A stretch of 64,000 nt of DNA, taken from Takakia lepidozioides (lineage: Eukaryota > Streptophyta > Takakiopsida > Takakiales > Takakiaceae). A program made the translations under genes and the position numbers. Positions 1-10,399 of the stretch are shown here, piece by piece (position 1 is the first letter of the stretch; each line of letters begins with the position of its first letter). The DNA is taken from assembly GCA_030704615.1 (NCBI GenBank), contig CM060732.1:8680001-8744000 (forward strand), written 5' to 3'. A model generated the notes under the pieces. That model was not told the DNA's origin. It worked only from the letters and a program-made list of their open reading frames with translations, and did no database searches.

Positions 1-111
1 TGTAATAATAAAAGCAGAAGAGACGCAAAGTAAAGTAAAGAACCCTACAAGTAATTTATGCACACCAGCGAACCGCGAACTAAAAGCCATGAAAACACTG
101 TCGTTTCTAAC

Positions 112-470
112 ATTCCTATTGGGAATTTCGGCGCCGAAATAGCCCAGTGTGCGCCTTCATAATATGGGCCTTATAAAATTCCACGTAGGAATTATTGCAC
201 CAAAATATCACAATGGAAGCCTTCAGCACAAGGCACTTCAACACATTCCACTTGGGTATTTCGGCGCCAAAATAGCCTGCTCTGCGCCATAAAATACGCC
301 AGTATATCATATTTCAAAAGAGAATTTCGGCGCCGAAATACCCCAATGGAAGTCTTCAAAACACCACTTTACCACACTACTCTTGGGAATTTCGGCACCG
401 AAATACCCCGGTGGAAGTCTTCAAAACACCACTTTACCACACTACTTTTTGGGGGCATTTATAGGGCTGT
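112..470. repeat. Palindromic GGCGCC-centred repeat cluster
   Basis: Four copies of a 16-bp perfect or near-perfect palindrome, ATTTCGGCGCCGAAAT, lie at about 125, 258, 324 and 389. The last two sit in a longer direct repeat that includes AGTCTTCAAAACACC. The core is the same CGGCGCCG as in the arrays at 1.26-1.7 kb and 50.25-51.7 kb. It is probably the edge of another mobile element cut by the window start. Confidence 0.7.
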
Positions 471-593
471 ATTGCCCTGTAGTTGACTATTTTCATTCTC
501 CTTGTGGTTGATAGTATGCAGGAGGGATCCATTATGTTTTCATGTTGGAATTTCACCATGTAATGAAGATTTTAAATCATTTAATTCACTTTC

Positions 594-720
594 ATTTTAA
601 ATAATAATATTAAAAATAATAATATTAAAAATAATAATATTAAAAATAATACCATTAAAAAAAAATTCCAATGCTGCAATCTCCCTGTTTTTTTAAATAT
701 TAAATAAAAACTAAAAAATA
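594..720. repeat. AT-rich tandem repeat
   Basis: A short unit, AATAATATTAAAA, is repeated about four times, followed by A-rich sequence. It lies just outside the left inverted terminal segment of the outer MULE-like element. No coding content is seen. Confidence 0.7.
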
Positions 721-784
721 AAATATGAACATTAAAAATATAAACTATTTCGGAAAACAATCTTGATGACACGTGGCATCACTC

Positions 785-1030
785 TTGCTCAAACCAGAAC
801 ACGTGGCAGTATGTGACACGACATTCTTTATCCATATTTTCACCACGTGTAAAGATCCGTAGTCATATATGCTAGTCATATATTTTGTCTGTGTGCCACA
901 TGTCACATCTCAAGTGCAACAGGTGTCCCGCTAACAACTCTCCATGTAGACATCTTTGTAGTCATATGAGCGAGTCATGTAGTCACCACGTGTGAAATCT
1001 GCCATAGCACACGTGTCCCGCTAGCGCCTC
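785..1030 (+). repeat. Left long imperfect TIR of outer MULE-like element
   Basis: This segment is rich in CACGTG-type words and is imperfectly matched, in inverted orientation, by about 3775-4000. One example is GGCAGTATGTGACACGACAT against the reverse complement GGCATTATATGATACGATAT; another is CACATGTCACATCTC against CACGTGTCACATCCG. Long diverged TIRs fit a Mutator-like element. The outer ends and target duplication could not be fixed. Confidence 0.5.
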
Positions 1031-1035
1031 TCCAT

Positions 1036-1130
1036 GTAGGGAGGTTTGCTATTTCATGAGCATGAGCGGCATGAGCGGAGTAGTAAGACAATCGGTTTTC
1101 ATGAGCAGAAGTACAAATTTCGAAAATAAA
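1036..1130 (+). repeat. CATGAGC-rich terminal repeat (element A left end)
   Basis: The sequence GGAGGTTTGCTATTTCATGA followed by CATGAGC/GCATGAGCGG words matches the left end of the 15-kb element at 45.4 kb and, inverted, its right end at 60.47 kb. It therefore marks the left end of a second, much shorter member of that family (element A). No matching right end is seen before 4.1 kb, so element A is truncated. Confidence 0.6.
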
Positions 1131-1259
1131 AAACAATAAAAAACAATAATTTAATACAATGTGTCAGGAAAAATCAATATATTATTCGGCCCCTTGAAGG
1201 GAAAATTGCAGTTCTGACAGTTGTGCTCATGATATTTCGTCTTCCGCTCATGCCAATTC

Positions 1260-1715
1260 CCAGCGACATGTGCAAATATGGCGCCGAATTTCGTGGTAAT
1301 AGGGTCCGTAACCTCAAAAAACGGCGACGTATTTCGCGATAATAGGTCTCTCTGGCGAAAAATGGTGCCGAATTCCGCGGCTATAGGTCCCCTCATGACA
1401 GGTAATTCGGCGTCATTTTTCCAGTGCATGTTCGGACTTAGCCAGTTTTCGGCCCAAAATAGAGAAATTCGGCGCCATTTTTCCAGACACTGTACCAGTG
1501 CATGTTGGGACTTAGCCAGTTTTCGGCCCAAAAAAGAGAAATTTGGCGCCATTTTTCCAGACACGGTACCAGTGCATGTTAGGACTTAGCCAGTTTTCGG
1601 CCCAAAAAAGAGAAATTCGGCGCCATTTTCCCAGACACAGGTACCAGTGCATGTTGGGACTTAGCCAGTTTTTGGCCCCAAAAAGAGAAATTCGGCGCCA
1701 TTTTTCCAGAAATGG
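1260..1715. repeat. 74-bp tandem repeat with GGCGCC core
   Basis: Four units of about 74-75 bp begin near 1421, 1495, 1569 and 1644. Each reads GTGCATGTTGGGACTTAGCC, then a TTTTCGGCCC block, then AATTCGGCGCCATTTTTCCA. Looser GGCGCC-containing sequence precedes the array from 1274. It sits between the element A terminus and its transposase fragment. Confidence 0.8.
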
Positions 1716-1867
1716 CCCCACAACTGCTTCTGTTGGATCTCAGTTTGAATGGAATATTGCCTCATTCCAGGAGTTTTGGGGTGCATTTCATTACACTGCA
1801 AAAAAAAGTCTGATACAGCAAAATGCAATTGAAAATATCCATATGGAGGATTCCCTTTGCCCCATCA

Positions 1868-2815
1868 ATGATTTCTGGAATCCCTAAGGAGGAGTTTGTG
1901 CAGCTTGTTCACGCTCAACGCCGGTGCATGAATAAAGTCATCAATAGTCACGTTCATCCTCAACCTCTTCAGGTAAATGTAATACAGATGCTTGCACGGA
2001 TAATACTTTGAACCCTTCTTTGCTTCCATCAACGAGAAGTCCGTACAATTGCAAGTCGGCTCCACTCCAATCGTAATTGTGTATACATCTATTCAGAGCT
2101 CCGTGGACGTACCCCCACCCAGCCTTGGGCGTGTGTATCGGATGGCAACGGCCGGCTAGGCCTCTTCGCAGCAATGGTGTGTCCCGAAGGCCCTCTCGCA
2201 AGGCCGCCGCCCACTTCCGAGGATTCTTCGATCTAGAGGCAGTCCGCATCAGCATTTCCTGCCTGTCCGGCCCCAAGCCCCACTGTTTCCCTTTCAACAA
2301 CTCGTTGTACCTGCATTGCTGCATAATTGACCTCACAATGTCCTCCGTTGTGGCAGTGAGGATGTCCACCAGATGCGCCGCAGAGGAGGCACGCCAGGAA
2401 GTGTGCACTGATTCGGCCATGTTTGTCGTGGGCATGTCGGTGTCGGAGTCGAGACACATTTCCTGCACAAGCACATGTTGAGGTTACAAGCAAGTTACAA
2501 ATATGGCCAAGAATAATATTCAACGGGACGCGAATTCGTGCAACTCATCTCCCGCATATAGTCGCCGAACTGGAGGAAACGATAATGCCACCATGCTAGC
2601 CAACTGACCATTGCTCCCTCGTCTAATTTCCTTACAGCACCTGACAATGTCCACCAAGCCCGTATACATGCAAACTGTGTCTCTGCATCATCCAAGGTGG
2701 GAGCGCACTTCCACGCAAGGCACATGGAACGGTGCTCCTCTCTGAAATCTGGCGCCACGAGCCTGGTTGTGTACTGCGAAAGGCTCTGCAGAAAATGGAA
2801 CCCACAACCTCCACA
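1868..2815 (-). pseudogene. MULE-type transposase fragment with SWIM finger (element A)
   Basis: Read on the minus strand, translations match the transposase of the 15-kb element in order. A block with CGFHFLQSLSQYTT and WWHYRFLQFGDYMREM lies near 2815-2550. A block with CLDSDTDMPTTNMAESVH and KQWGLGPDRQEMLMRTA lies near 2465-2240. A SWIM zinc finger (CNC then CPCKH, about 2050-1950) comes last. An intron-like gap separates the first two blocks, as in the larger copy. The first DDE acidic residues upstream are missing, so this is a decayed C-terminal half. SWIM fingers are typical of Mutator-like transposases. Confidence 0.7.
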
Positions 2816-2904
2816 ATTGTTCTTGGAGCAAGCAAGAGTTTCCTGGAAAGCCATATTCTGAGTGAAGGACCTTCTGTGGACAGGAAACTGGACGGGCCAA
2901 CCTC

Positions 2905-3545
2905 GGAGAATGTTATGGATCACTTCTCTACCTTGAGCTCACCGAACATTAGAAACCAGGTGAATGCATTGAGGATAGGCTCTGCTCACAGAGGGTACAT
3001 GGATAACATTATGGAATTGAAGCGAGGGAGCAGGTATGACTACATTCAAGAGTGTGTGTTCCTAGGTCAAGGGTCGAACGAAGTCTACCTTTTTAAAATG
3101 TCGACAACCGGGGAGGGCAGCGGAGTCAGTCTTGTCAAGCGCATGCAGAAGGGTGGCGATCTCCAGAACTGTTTCCTTATGTTTGATCTCAAGCGAATTT
3201 CAATGCAGTTCGCATTGTGTTTGAATCAGGAGATCCAAAGGTGCCAATGCCAGGAAGAGAGCGAACATGTATTTTCCATTGGACGCAGTCCCTGGAAAAA
3301 TATACAAAGGCAGACATCAAACCGGACATGCGGCCTATTCATCTTAGGCTATGCAAACAGTACAAAGATGCCAAAAGCATGGCAGAGGTGAATACAATGT
3401 TCCAGACAATTCGTGCCTTGTGGTTCTCATCTGGGGCTGCACCAGAAGACAGTATGAGAGCGCTAGAAGACTGGTTGGCATTTTGGCACTTCCGGTACAG
3501 ACAATGGGGAGCATGCATGACAACGGTGCGTGATTTCGAAACGTG
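2905..3545 (+). pseudogene. Second MULE-type transposase fragment, opposite strand
   Basis: The plus-strand translation runs STLSSPNIRNQVNA, then YDYIQECVFLGQGS, then LFKMSTTGEGSGVSLVKRMQ. It changes frame near 3200 to VPMPGRERTCIFHWTQSLEK and LAFWHFRYRQWGACM. It aligns to the middle of the 15-kb element's transposase but lacks the stretch with the first catalytic residues (internal deletion near 3200). It faces the minus-strand fragment at 1868-2815 and probably belongs to the outer element with TIRs at 0.8 and 3.9 kb, into which element A inserted. Confidence 0.65.
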
Positions 3546-3774
3546 CAAATTTCATTGAGTTTGTATCCATTTCCAATCATGTCTGTTGTGGTAGGGTGTG
3601 CATGTCCTCTTTCTGATATATCACTACAACAGATGAGCGTTTTTATGACTGCACATATGACTATTTTTTCAGTCCTATATGCGTTCATGACTATATCACT
3701 CTGCAGTGAAAAAAGCCCTGTCATAGCGACTAGTCTTTAGGACTGCGTTTTGCAAGTCATAGCCGTGACTGCGT

Positions 3775-4000
3775 GCGTGGCACCTGGAGTCATGTTGTCG
3801 AGAGGATGTAGTCACAACTATATGATTTATATATGACTAACATGTCTACAAAGTATAACTCCATTGGAGAGGCGTCAGAGAGACATATGTAGCACTCCGG
3901 ATGTGACACGTGTCCACATGGACAACATATATGACCCACACGTGGGAAAGAATATCGTATCATATAATGCCACGTTGCCATGATGCAGTCATGAGTATAT
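3775..4000 (-). repeat. Right long imperfect TIR of outer MULE-like element
   Basis: Inverted, diverged counterpart of 785-1030, sharing CACGTGTCACATC-type blocks and GAGAGGCG(T/C). The segment just inside (about 3590-3770) carries repeated GTCAT/ATGAC words with no coding content. Confidence 0.5.
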
Positions 4001-4019
4001 AACTTCATGACTAAAGAGG

Positions 4020-6850
4020 TTTTTAATAATATTTTAATTTAATAAATTAAATCATACATAATATTTAGATTATTAATTGATTTAAATTCTCATTAGGTAT
4101 CTAGGAAAATAGAATGGAAGCCATTGTTGTCTTTTATTATTATTTTTATTTTTGTTAACAAAGAGGGACAGTGGGGATAGTGGCCTCTAGAACTTTATAG
4201 GTAATGGACATAAAATGTCCTTGGATACAAAGAGGAAAAATAACCTCTGGATAGAGTGCCATAGAGGCTGAAAGAGGAAGACACAGCTTCGCATACCAAG
4301 ACAAGAAAGAGTAGTAAGAAGGAAGGCAAGCAAAGAAGGGGGTCTGCATAGAGCTAAAGAATCTAGCAGGAAAAGAGACTGCAGCCAGAAACTACTGCCA
4401 TAACTTGGAAACAGAAAGGCACCGAGCTAAGGAGAAGAACTGAAAATCAGCTAACAATGTCATAAGAAAGCTGGGCCCTAGGCCTAGCCTTCCACTTCCT
4501 AAAAGATCTACAGATGGAGACACATCCCTGCAGGGGTCGTGCTCTTCAGCTCAAGACCAACCAATTGATCATCTATCCATGCAGGTTTCTTGTAGCTATC
4601 CTTCCACAGGGAATCATATGTAATCTGGAGACTGAAATCCGGCCCTCTTGGATGAATCTGGACCCATGCACTCTATCCCTGCTCCTTCAGCTATCCATGC
4701 CTCTGCACAAATCATGTATATATGTATCATGTATCAGAGGAGGAGAGAGAGAGAGAGAGAGTCATTACCATGTCACATTCCCAATCTCTGGGGGGAGCTT
4801 AAGAATACAGTTCGTAATCAAGTTCAAATAGCTTAAACAAGTATGTTGTAAGCTCAACAGGTCTTTGAGAAAACCATTCCAGCAGGCCTAAGAGTGAGAG
4901 CTTTGATGAAAACAATTCCTTATTACAGCTTTAAAGGACTTGTATGTTCCTAAAAGCACAAGCTGAACTGATTGTACTTCCATAAGTAGATACAGGGCTA
5001 TGGTATGTATCCCAGGGCCTTATCCAGTCACTCTGCCAAGTTTTAGAGAGATCCTAAAAAATACCAGTCTGTAATCAGGTTATAATCTCCATGGGGGAGC
5101 CTGAAAGAATGTATGTGTTATTAAAAAGGCTTACCCAATGCCTTACTTAATACATTCTAAACTGGTGAGGCATAAACAACACTGTCTGACTCTCCAAAAG
5201 GCCAGAAAACAGGTCTGGAAAAATGCATCCAATGTCACACTTGCATCACCAAACCCTTGTCATCACAACCAGCCCGAACCTTCACAATAAGGTCTGATTT
5301 CTAGGAGGCCCAGCCCATTTACTTCCCTGACTTAACAGATTTGGTTACCAAGAACCAGAAATCAAAGTAAAGGTTTAAGGCATATCCCCCTTGAAGCAGC
5401 TTTGAAGCATAAAATTGCAACAACGGCAGCTTGCAGCATATCTTATCCCTCCTACAGTAACCAGATCATCTGCAAGCCAAAGAGTTCATGCCAAGTGAAA
5501 TCCCTCACCTGCGCCCGTCCCAAAAACAAACACAAAAAATGTTTTGTGCGTTAGTGAGGATGCGCGAGGTGAATTACAGGATTTCACAGTTGCTATCCAT
5601 GTCAGGTATGAGCCATAAAGCATGCAAAGATCACAGAACCAACAGAAGAAAGCATAGATGTGACACCACAAAGAACCTCAATCTTTTGTGGAGTAGGACG
5701 CTGCATTGTTCATCATCTGAATTTGAATGAGCACAACAGAATGCAACGGGAGGAGAGTTGAGGACAGGTTGTATCTTGTAATACAGGCCGCTTCCCCACC
5801 TCCATAACCGCCGCTGCTTCATCAATGAGGAAAAAACGTAGGCAAACATAACAGTATGTCATTTGCCATCGCGGGAGATGAAAGTGTCTGCCGTCATCGC
5901 GCGTTCAAAAAACAAGAACACACCCGTTCGGATCTTGCTACTCGGGCATTCAGCCGCCATCGAGCATTCGTCCGCCATCGCCCTCTTCCAGAGAAAAAAA
6001 ACACGCACGATATCGTGCTGTGTCTAGGGCAGAGAGACACTTAAAGGAAAACCACCAGCGATTTCATCCACCATCCGGTATGGATGGTATCAGACCAAGA
6101 TGAAAAATGGGCATTCAATAGGTTTAAATCAAAGGAGCATAAACCTAAAATGCATTGAAATGCATATCTGCCTGTAAATCATCCAATTATGGTTATAACA
6201 GAAATTTCATTCAGTATGGATGAAACCTTAAAAACCCTCTTGGATGAACCTGGACCTCTATACCTGGTCCTTTAGCTACCCCTGTCTGTGAATACTTGCT
6301 GCTAGCAGCTGACACTGACGGCGTGAAGTTCTTCCAGCAAACCCCAATCCTAATTATTACAGTAGTTCTAATTCTAAATTGCATCTACTTCTCTCTAGTG
6401 TAGTCCAACATGCATTCACCTTTTTGTCTCCATTGTCTCGCCATTGACTGGGGTCGGAAAAGTGTTCATTCCAAAGCTTCTCCTCATCTTTATTACCTGT
6501 TTTGGATACTTTCATGCTGCCAAACAGAGCAAAACAGGCTGAAATAGGTCAAAGAAGAAGGTATCCTCACCACATTGTCCTTTACCTTGTATCATGACCC
6601 ATAGAGGATTTGACCGACCATCAGCCCAAAAGGACCCCTTGTGTGTGCTGCTTGTATCTGTAGTCAGATAATGTTGGATTGGTATGTGAGATCGAACCAC
6701 CACGGTGCAGCTGAGCAGGCAGAGATTGAAACACGGCCTGCTAAGACCAAGCTGACTCTCCCAAGAACGGCGAGCGTCTCCTCGTCTCGTCTCTCTCCCA
6801 AAAACGGCGAGCTCACAAGAATGTTGGGATCTTCTCCTCGTCTCCTCTCC
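4020..6850. other. No gene recognised; AT-rich and simple repeats
   Basis: The stretch holds AT-rich DNA (4020-4160), a GA microsatellite at 4741-4761 and otherwise unremarkable sequence. Short open frames exist on both strands, but none shows a family motif, splice-supported continuity or a convincing start. It could be upstream intergenic DNA or old degenerate transposon. Confidence 0.5.
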
Positions 6851-6864
6851 TCCTCCTCTTCTCC

Positions 6865-6980
6865 TTCCTGCATCATTTGCTCAAGAGTAGGAAGGTCTGC
6901 AAAGCCTCCATCCCACGCCCCTGCATATCCTACGATCATCGCGTTCCATGACACAACATCAAATAGATGGTGAAACGCAA
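6865..6980 (-). pseudogene. PPR-motif remnant
   Basis: On the minus strand the translation contains FDVVSWNAMIVGYAGAW followed by PTLEQMMQEG. This is the signature of a plant pentatricopeptide-repeat motif of the PLS class (DVVSWNAMIxGY...LFEQM). Only about one motif survives; an acidic low-complexity run follows and no tandem PPR units flank it. Functional PPR proteins bind organelle RNA; this piece is too short to do so. It supports a land-plant origin. Confidence 0.5.
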
Positions 6981-6984
6981 GAGA

Positions 6985-8000
6985 CAAAAAAGCCTAAGTC
7001 CCAGCCCGGTGTAAAGTTCGGTGGTGTAATCTTAAACCGTTAGATCTTAAACAATCTAGACCGTTAGATCCTGTAAAATCTAACGATTCAAAATAATTTC
7101 CATCACATGATGTAACCTTGTAGAGGTGCGCTTCCGGGTTGGGAGTCAGTTTGTAAATAAAGCTTTACAGGTTTCATCGTTTCATCATCATTGGCCTCCG
7201 TCTTACCGCCTTTTAGGATCATGCAAGGTACAAAAAGGATGAGTGCTAGCTTCAGAAGGATTAACTCCTGAGTGCATGTCCATGTCATGATGTGATGGAC
7301 ACGGATGCTCATGAGCCCACAGGTGTCATGTGACACGACCCCCAACTGTCAGTAACTCAGCGTTATCAGCCAGCTATTACCGACAGCTGTGGGTATTTAC
7401 AGTCCAGTTCGTCTAAGCTTTGCCACGTGCCGGTGAAGGGTGGCATGGTAGTTGATTGCCGAGGCCAGTCATCTTCCGAACAGAGAAGGACGCAGCGATG
7501 GCGGTGGTGCTGTGCCCCACTTTGGGTGCGTTGCAGGCTGCTCGATCCAACTGCAGATATTTCTTCGTGCTTCAATCTTGGGGTGTAGAGGAGATTCCAG
7601 AAATTTTCAGTTTTCTGCTCTATACATTTAGTTTCTTGTGTGTGGTCCTGTTTGTACTGGGTGAAGCTCATACACTCAGTGCAGAAGCTGCTATGGAAAA
7701 GTACGGTGTTCTGTTTAGGTAGAGCAGAAAAATAGACTTTTTAAGTTCTAGAGAGGAAAGAAGGACACAGGAAAGTATTTAATTCGAAACTAGTACAAAG
7801 GAGGTAGAACGTTGGTTTGGACTTTCGTCATTTTAACACCTTCGAACAATCGACCGTGGGAGGTCTCGTCGATTCCGAAGAAACAAGGGAGAGGCCGTTG
7901 GAGTAGTGTACAGTGGTGTCGCTAATCTTGCTAGGTAAAAAAGAATATAGCACTTCAGGAGCTACCTGTTGTCCAAAGCTATAAGAGCTAAGATCTATGT
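6985..8000. other. Intergenic, upstream of the MFT-like gene
   Basis: No gene is recognised. Around 7020-7090 two copies of CCGTTAGATC and an inverted CTAACG form short repeats typical of small plant transposon ends. The last few hundred bases before 8009 would hold the promoter and 5' UTR of the MFT-like gene; no TATA box could be assigned with confidence. Confidence 0.4.
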
Positions 8001-8008
8001 TGGTACAA

Positions 8009-10395
8009 ATGGCGCGTAATTCGACGGAACCTTTGGTTGTGGGAAGAGTGATAGGCGACGTGATTGACATGTTTGTGCCAAGCGTGGATATGGCAGTTCA
8101 CTATACTTCTCGACAGGTATAGTGCTCAGGGCGCTGTAAGTTCACCCAGGAAAAATTGGTGATCATGAAGGGTTCTTTCCACTTGCTACTTGAAGTGCTT
8201 GGTGCATGCTTTATAGGCAGAGGACAGAAAGATTAGTTGCTATTGATGACGTATACTGAAGCTGCTTCAAGTTTATATACGTAGTCTTGACATATCATAG
8301 TTTACAAAAGAGCCACTCAAAAGATTAATGCATTCGGACATGAACTACTCAAAGCAACTTATCCGCTCTCTTATGAACTAGCTAGAGCTGTACACTAAAT
8401 AACTATCACCCCTATGACCTTTTTGCTTCAAGTCGTATCATATGAAAATTACATTATGCAATTTATTGGGGTGGACATGGCAGGTGAGCAATGGTTGTGA
8501 GATGAAGCCTTCCGCAACAGCGAAGGCGCCCAATGTGCAAGTGGCCGATCGCGATGGCGATGGCACTCTTTTCACCCTGGTCAGCACTCGTTCTGTGTGC
8601 CTCAGTCTTTTTTTAGTGTATCATTTCACAGGATAAAAAATTCAGTTCTTATACATCTCCAATGGTCTTCTGCGTCATTAGCTGTTCTAATGAACGTGGG
8701 GGTAGGTCCGAGAAGATCAAATTTACCAACAGACAGCAACCAGGTCTAGGAAACTGTCCATGTATGTGATTGTGTCGTGATCACTTCTCGGTCAATAATG
8801 GTGCATGGGGCACTAGATCCACGAGGAGTAGTAGAAGTGGAACATAGGCAACTTGCATTCATAGGCAACTTGCTTTCTAAGCAGGTCACTGGAAAACCTC
8901 GATAGCTAGGCCGGCAGTAATAGTCACTCACTTACTGCCCACAACAAAGCAACTCGCCATGCATGCACAGTTTCAACCCTAGAGTGTCACCGCTCATGGG
9001 CTGCCATTGGGTATAAATTCTGAGCAAGGCGTAGAGGGATAGTGTCCCAAAGCGACTTGTGTTTTATGGGGTCAATCTCTATGTCACCCTGATTCGCGCT
9101 TTTCTTCTTTGTATTTACGAAACAAGACAGCGGCCTCGTATCCTCTTAGACCTCACAGACCCATTTTCTGTAAGAAAAACCTTTGGTGCAGAAACTACTC
9201 AAGTGAGTACATTGTCAAACTGAAACTGCAAATGGAAACTGCAGTTTTGAGTGTCTACATGTATAAATCCAGCTTGGATAGTGCTAAGAAAACTTAACTG
9301 TCCTTTGTATCGATGGGTCATGGCAGGTAATGACAGATCCGGATGCTCCCAGCCCTAGCGAGCCCTCCATGAAAGAGTGGGTTCATTGGTATGCTTGCAC
9401 TACCCTCTCCTCTCTTCCATTCAAGAGGTAGAAAAACATTTGATGCAAATACGTGGATTGACTCACGAATCCGTTGTATATGTGAATCGATGCTAGATGA
9501 ATAGAACCAAACTCGCAGTATTGCCATTGTTGGTCATGTACATATTATTCTGGAGTGGTTGTGGCGAGCATTCGCAAATGGCCTTGTCGCGGAGCTGAAA
9601 GTCCGATATATGGGTCGCACCTGTTGGCATCCTAAAGATGCTTGACTGTACTCCATGCACGGAATCAACTAGCTAACTGTAGAATTTGGAAGATTTCATC
9701 TGGAGGAAAAAGTTCAACAAGAACTAGACGTACAATAAGGTCCTAGAGGCATTTTGTGTTGCAATATGTTGACCAAAGATCTCTGCTACAGAAGTTGTGA
9801 AGGTTGCCAGGTGGTGACAAAACTTTATTCGTGAGTGCAGGATTGTATCCGACATTCCTGGAGCTACTGATGCATACCAAGGTAAGCCCTTCTCTGCCAC
9901 TCTACTCCTCATATCGGTCGCTACCTGCTGTTTTTGAGGGGAGAGACATTGGCTTGTATGAGAGAGGTTGAGTAGTGATATTTGATGCTCTGATTTATTT
10001 TACTGTGTGGGTGAGGGAGATAAAAGGGAAAAATGAAAGGAAGCTCGGTCTCTCTCTCTCTCCAAATAATTCACGCTCTACAAAACTTCCAACCCCTTCT
10101 CCCCTGATTTCTCTCTTCAGGCTTTGGTTGGTTTAAGGATCGCATGGCTGCGGTTCCTGCTGTGACTGCAGGCAGAGAAATAGTGCCATACTTGGGTCCA
10201 CGGCCTCCAATAGGCATACACAGATACATCTTTGTGCTCTTTAAGCAGCCTGGCGGCTCATTACCTGTGACCCCCCCCCCAGCGCGGAACAACTTCAGTA
10301 CGAGAAATTTCGCTGAAGAATACGGCTTGGGTCTTCCAGTGGCGGCCACATACTTCAATGCTCAGAAAGAAACTGGGCACCGTCCTCGACGCTAG
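8009..10395 (+). CDS. MFT: MFT-like phosphatidylethanolamine-binding protein (5 exons)
   Basis: Exons by eye: 8009-8116, 8484-8579, 9327-9388, 9841-9881 and 10172-10395 (TAG), about 176 residues, the usual PEBP length. Every intron begins GT and ends AG and the frame is unbroken. Motifs in order: PLVVGRVIGDVIDMFVPS, NGCEMKPSATAKAPNV, the ligand-pocket DPDAP, HWIVSDIPG, GPRPPIGIHRYIFVLFKQ and GLGLPVAATYFNAQKE. The third and fourth exons are exactly 62 and 41 nt, as in the FT/TFL1/MFT family. Tryptophan in KEWVHW, where FT has Tyr and TFL1 His, assigns it to the MFT clade. MFT proteins are cytosol/nucleus scaffold regulators, linked in seed plants to germination and ABA. The intron after SRQ (367 bp) is extra relative to the four-exon family plan. 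It appears intact and is the best host gene here. Confidence 0.93.
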
Positions 10396-10399
10396 GCAG

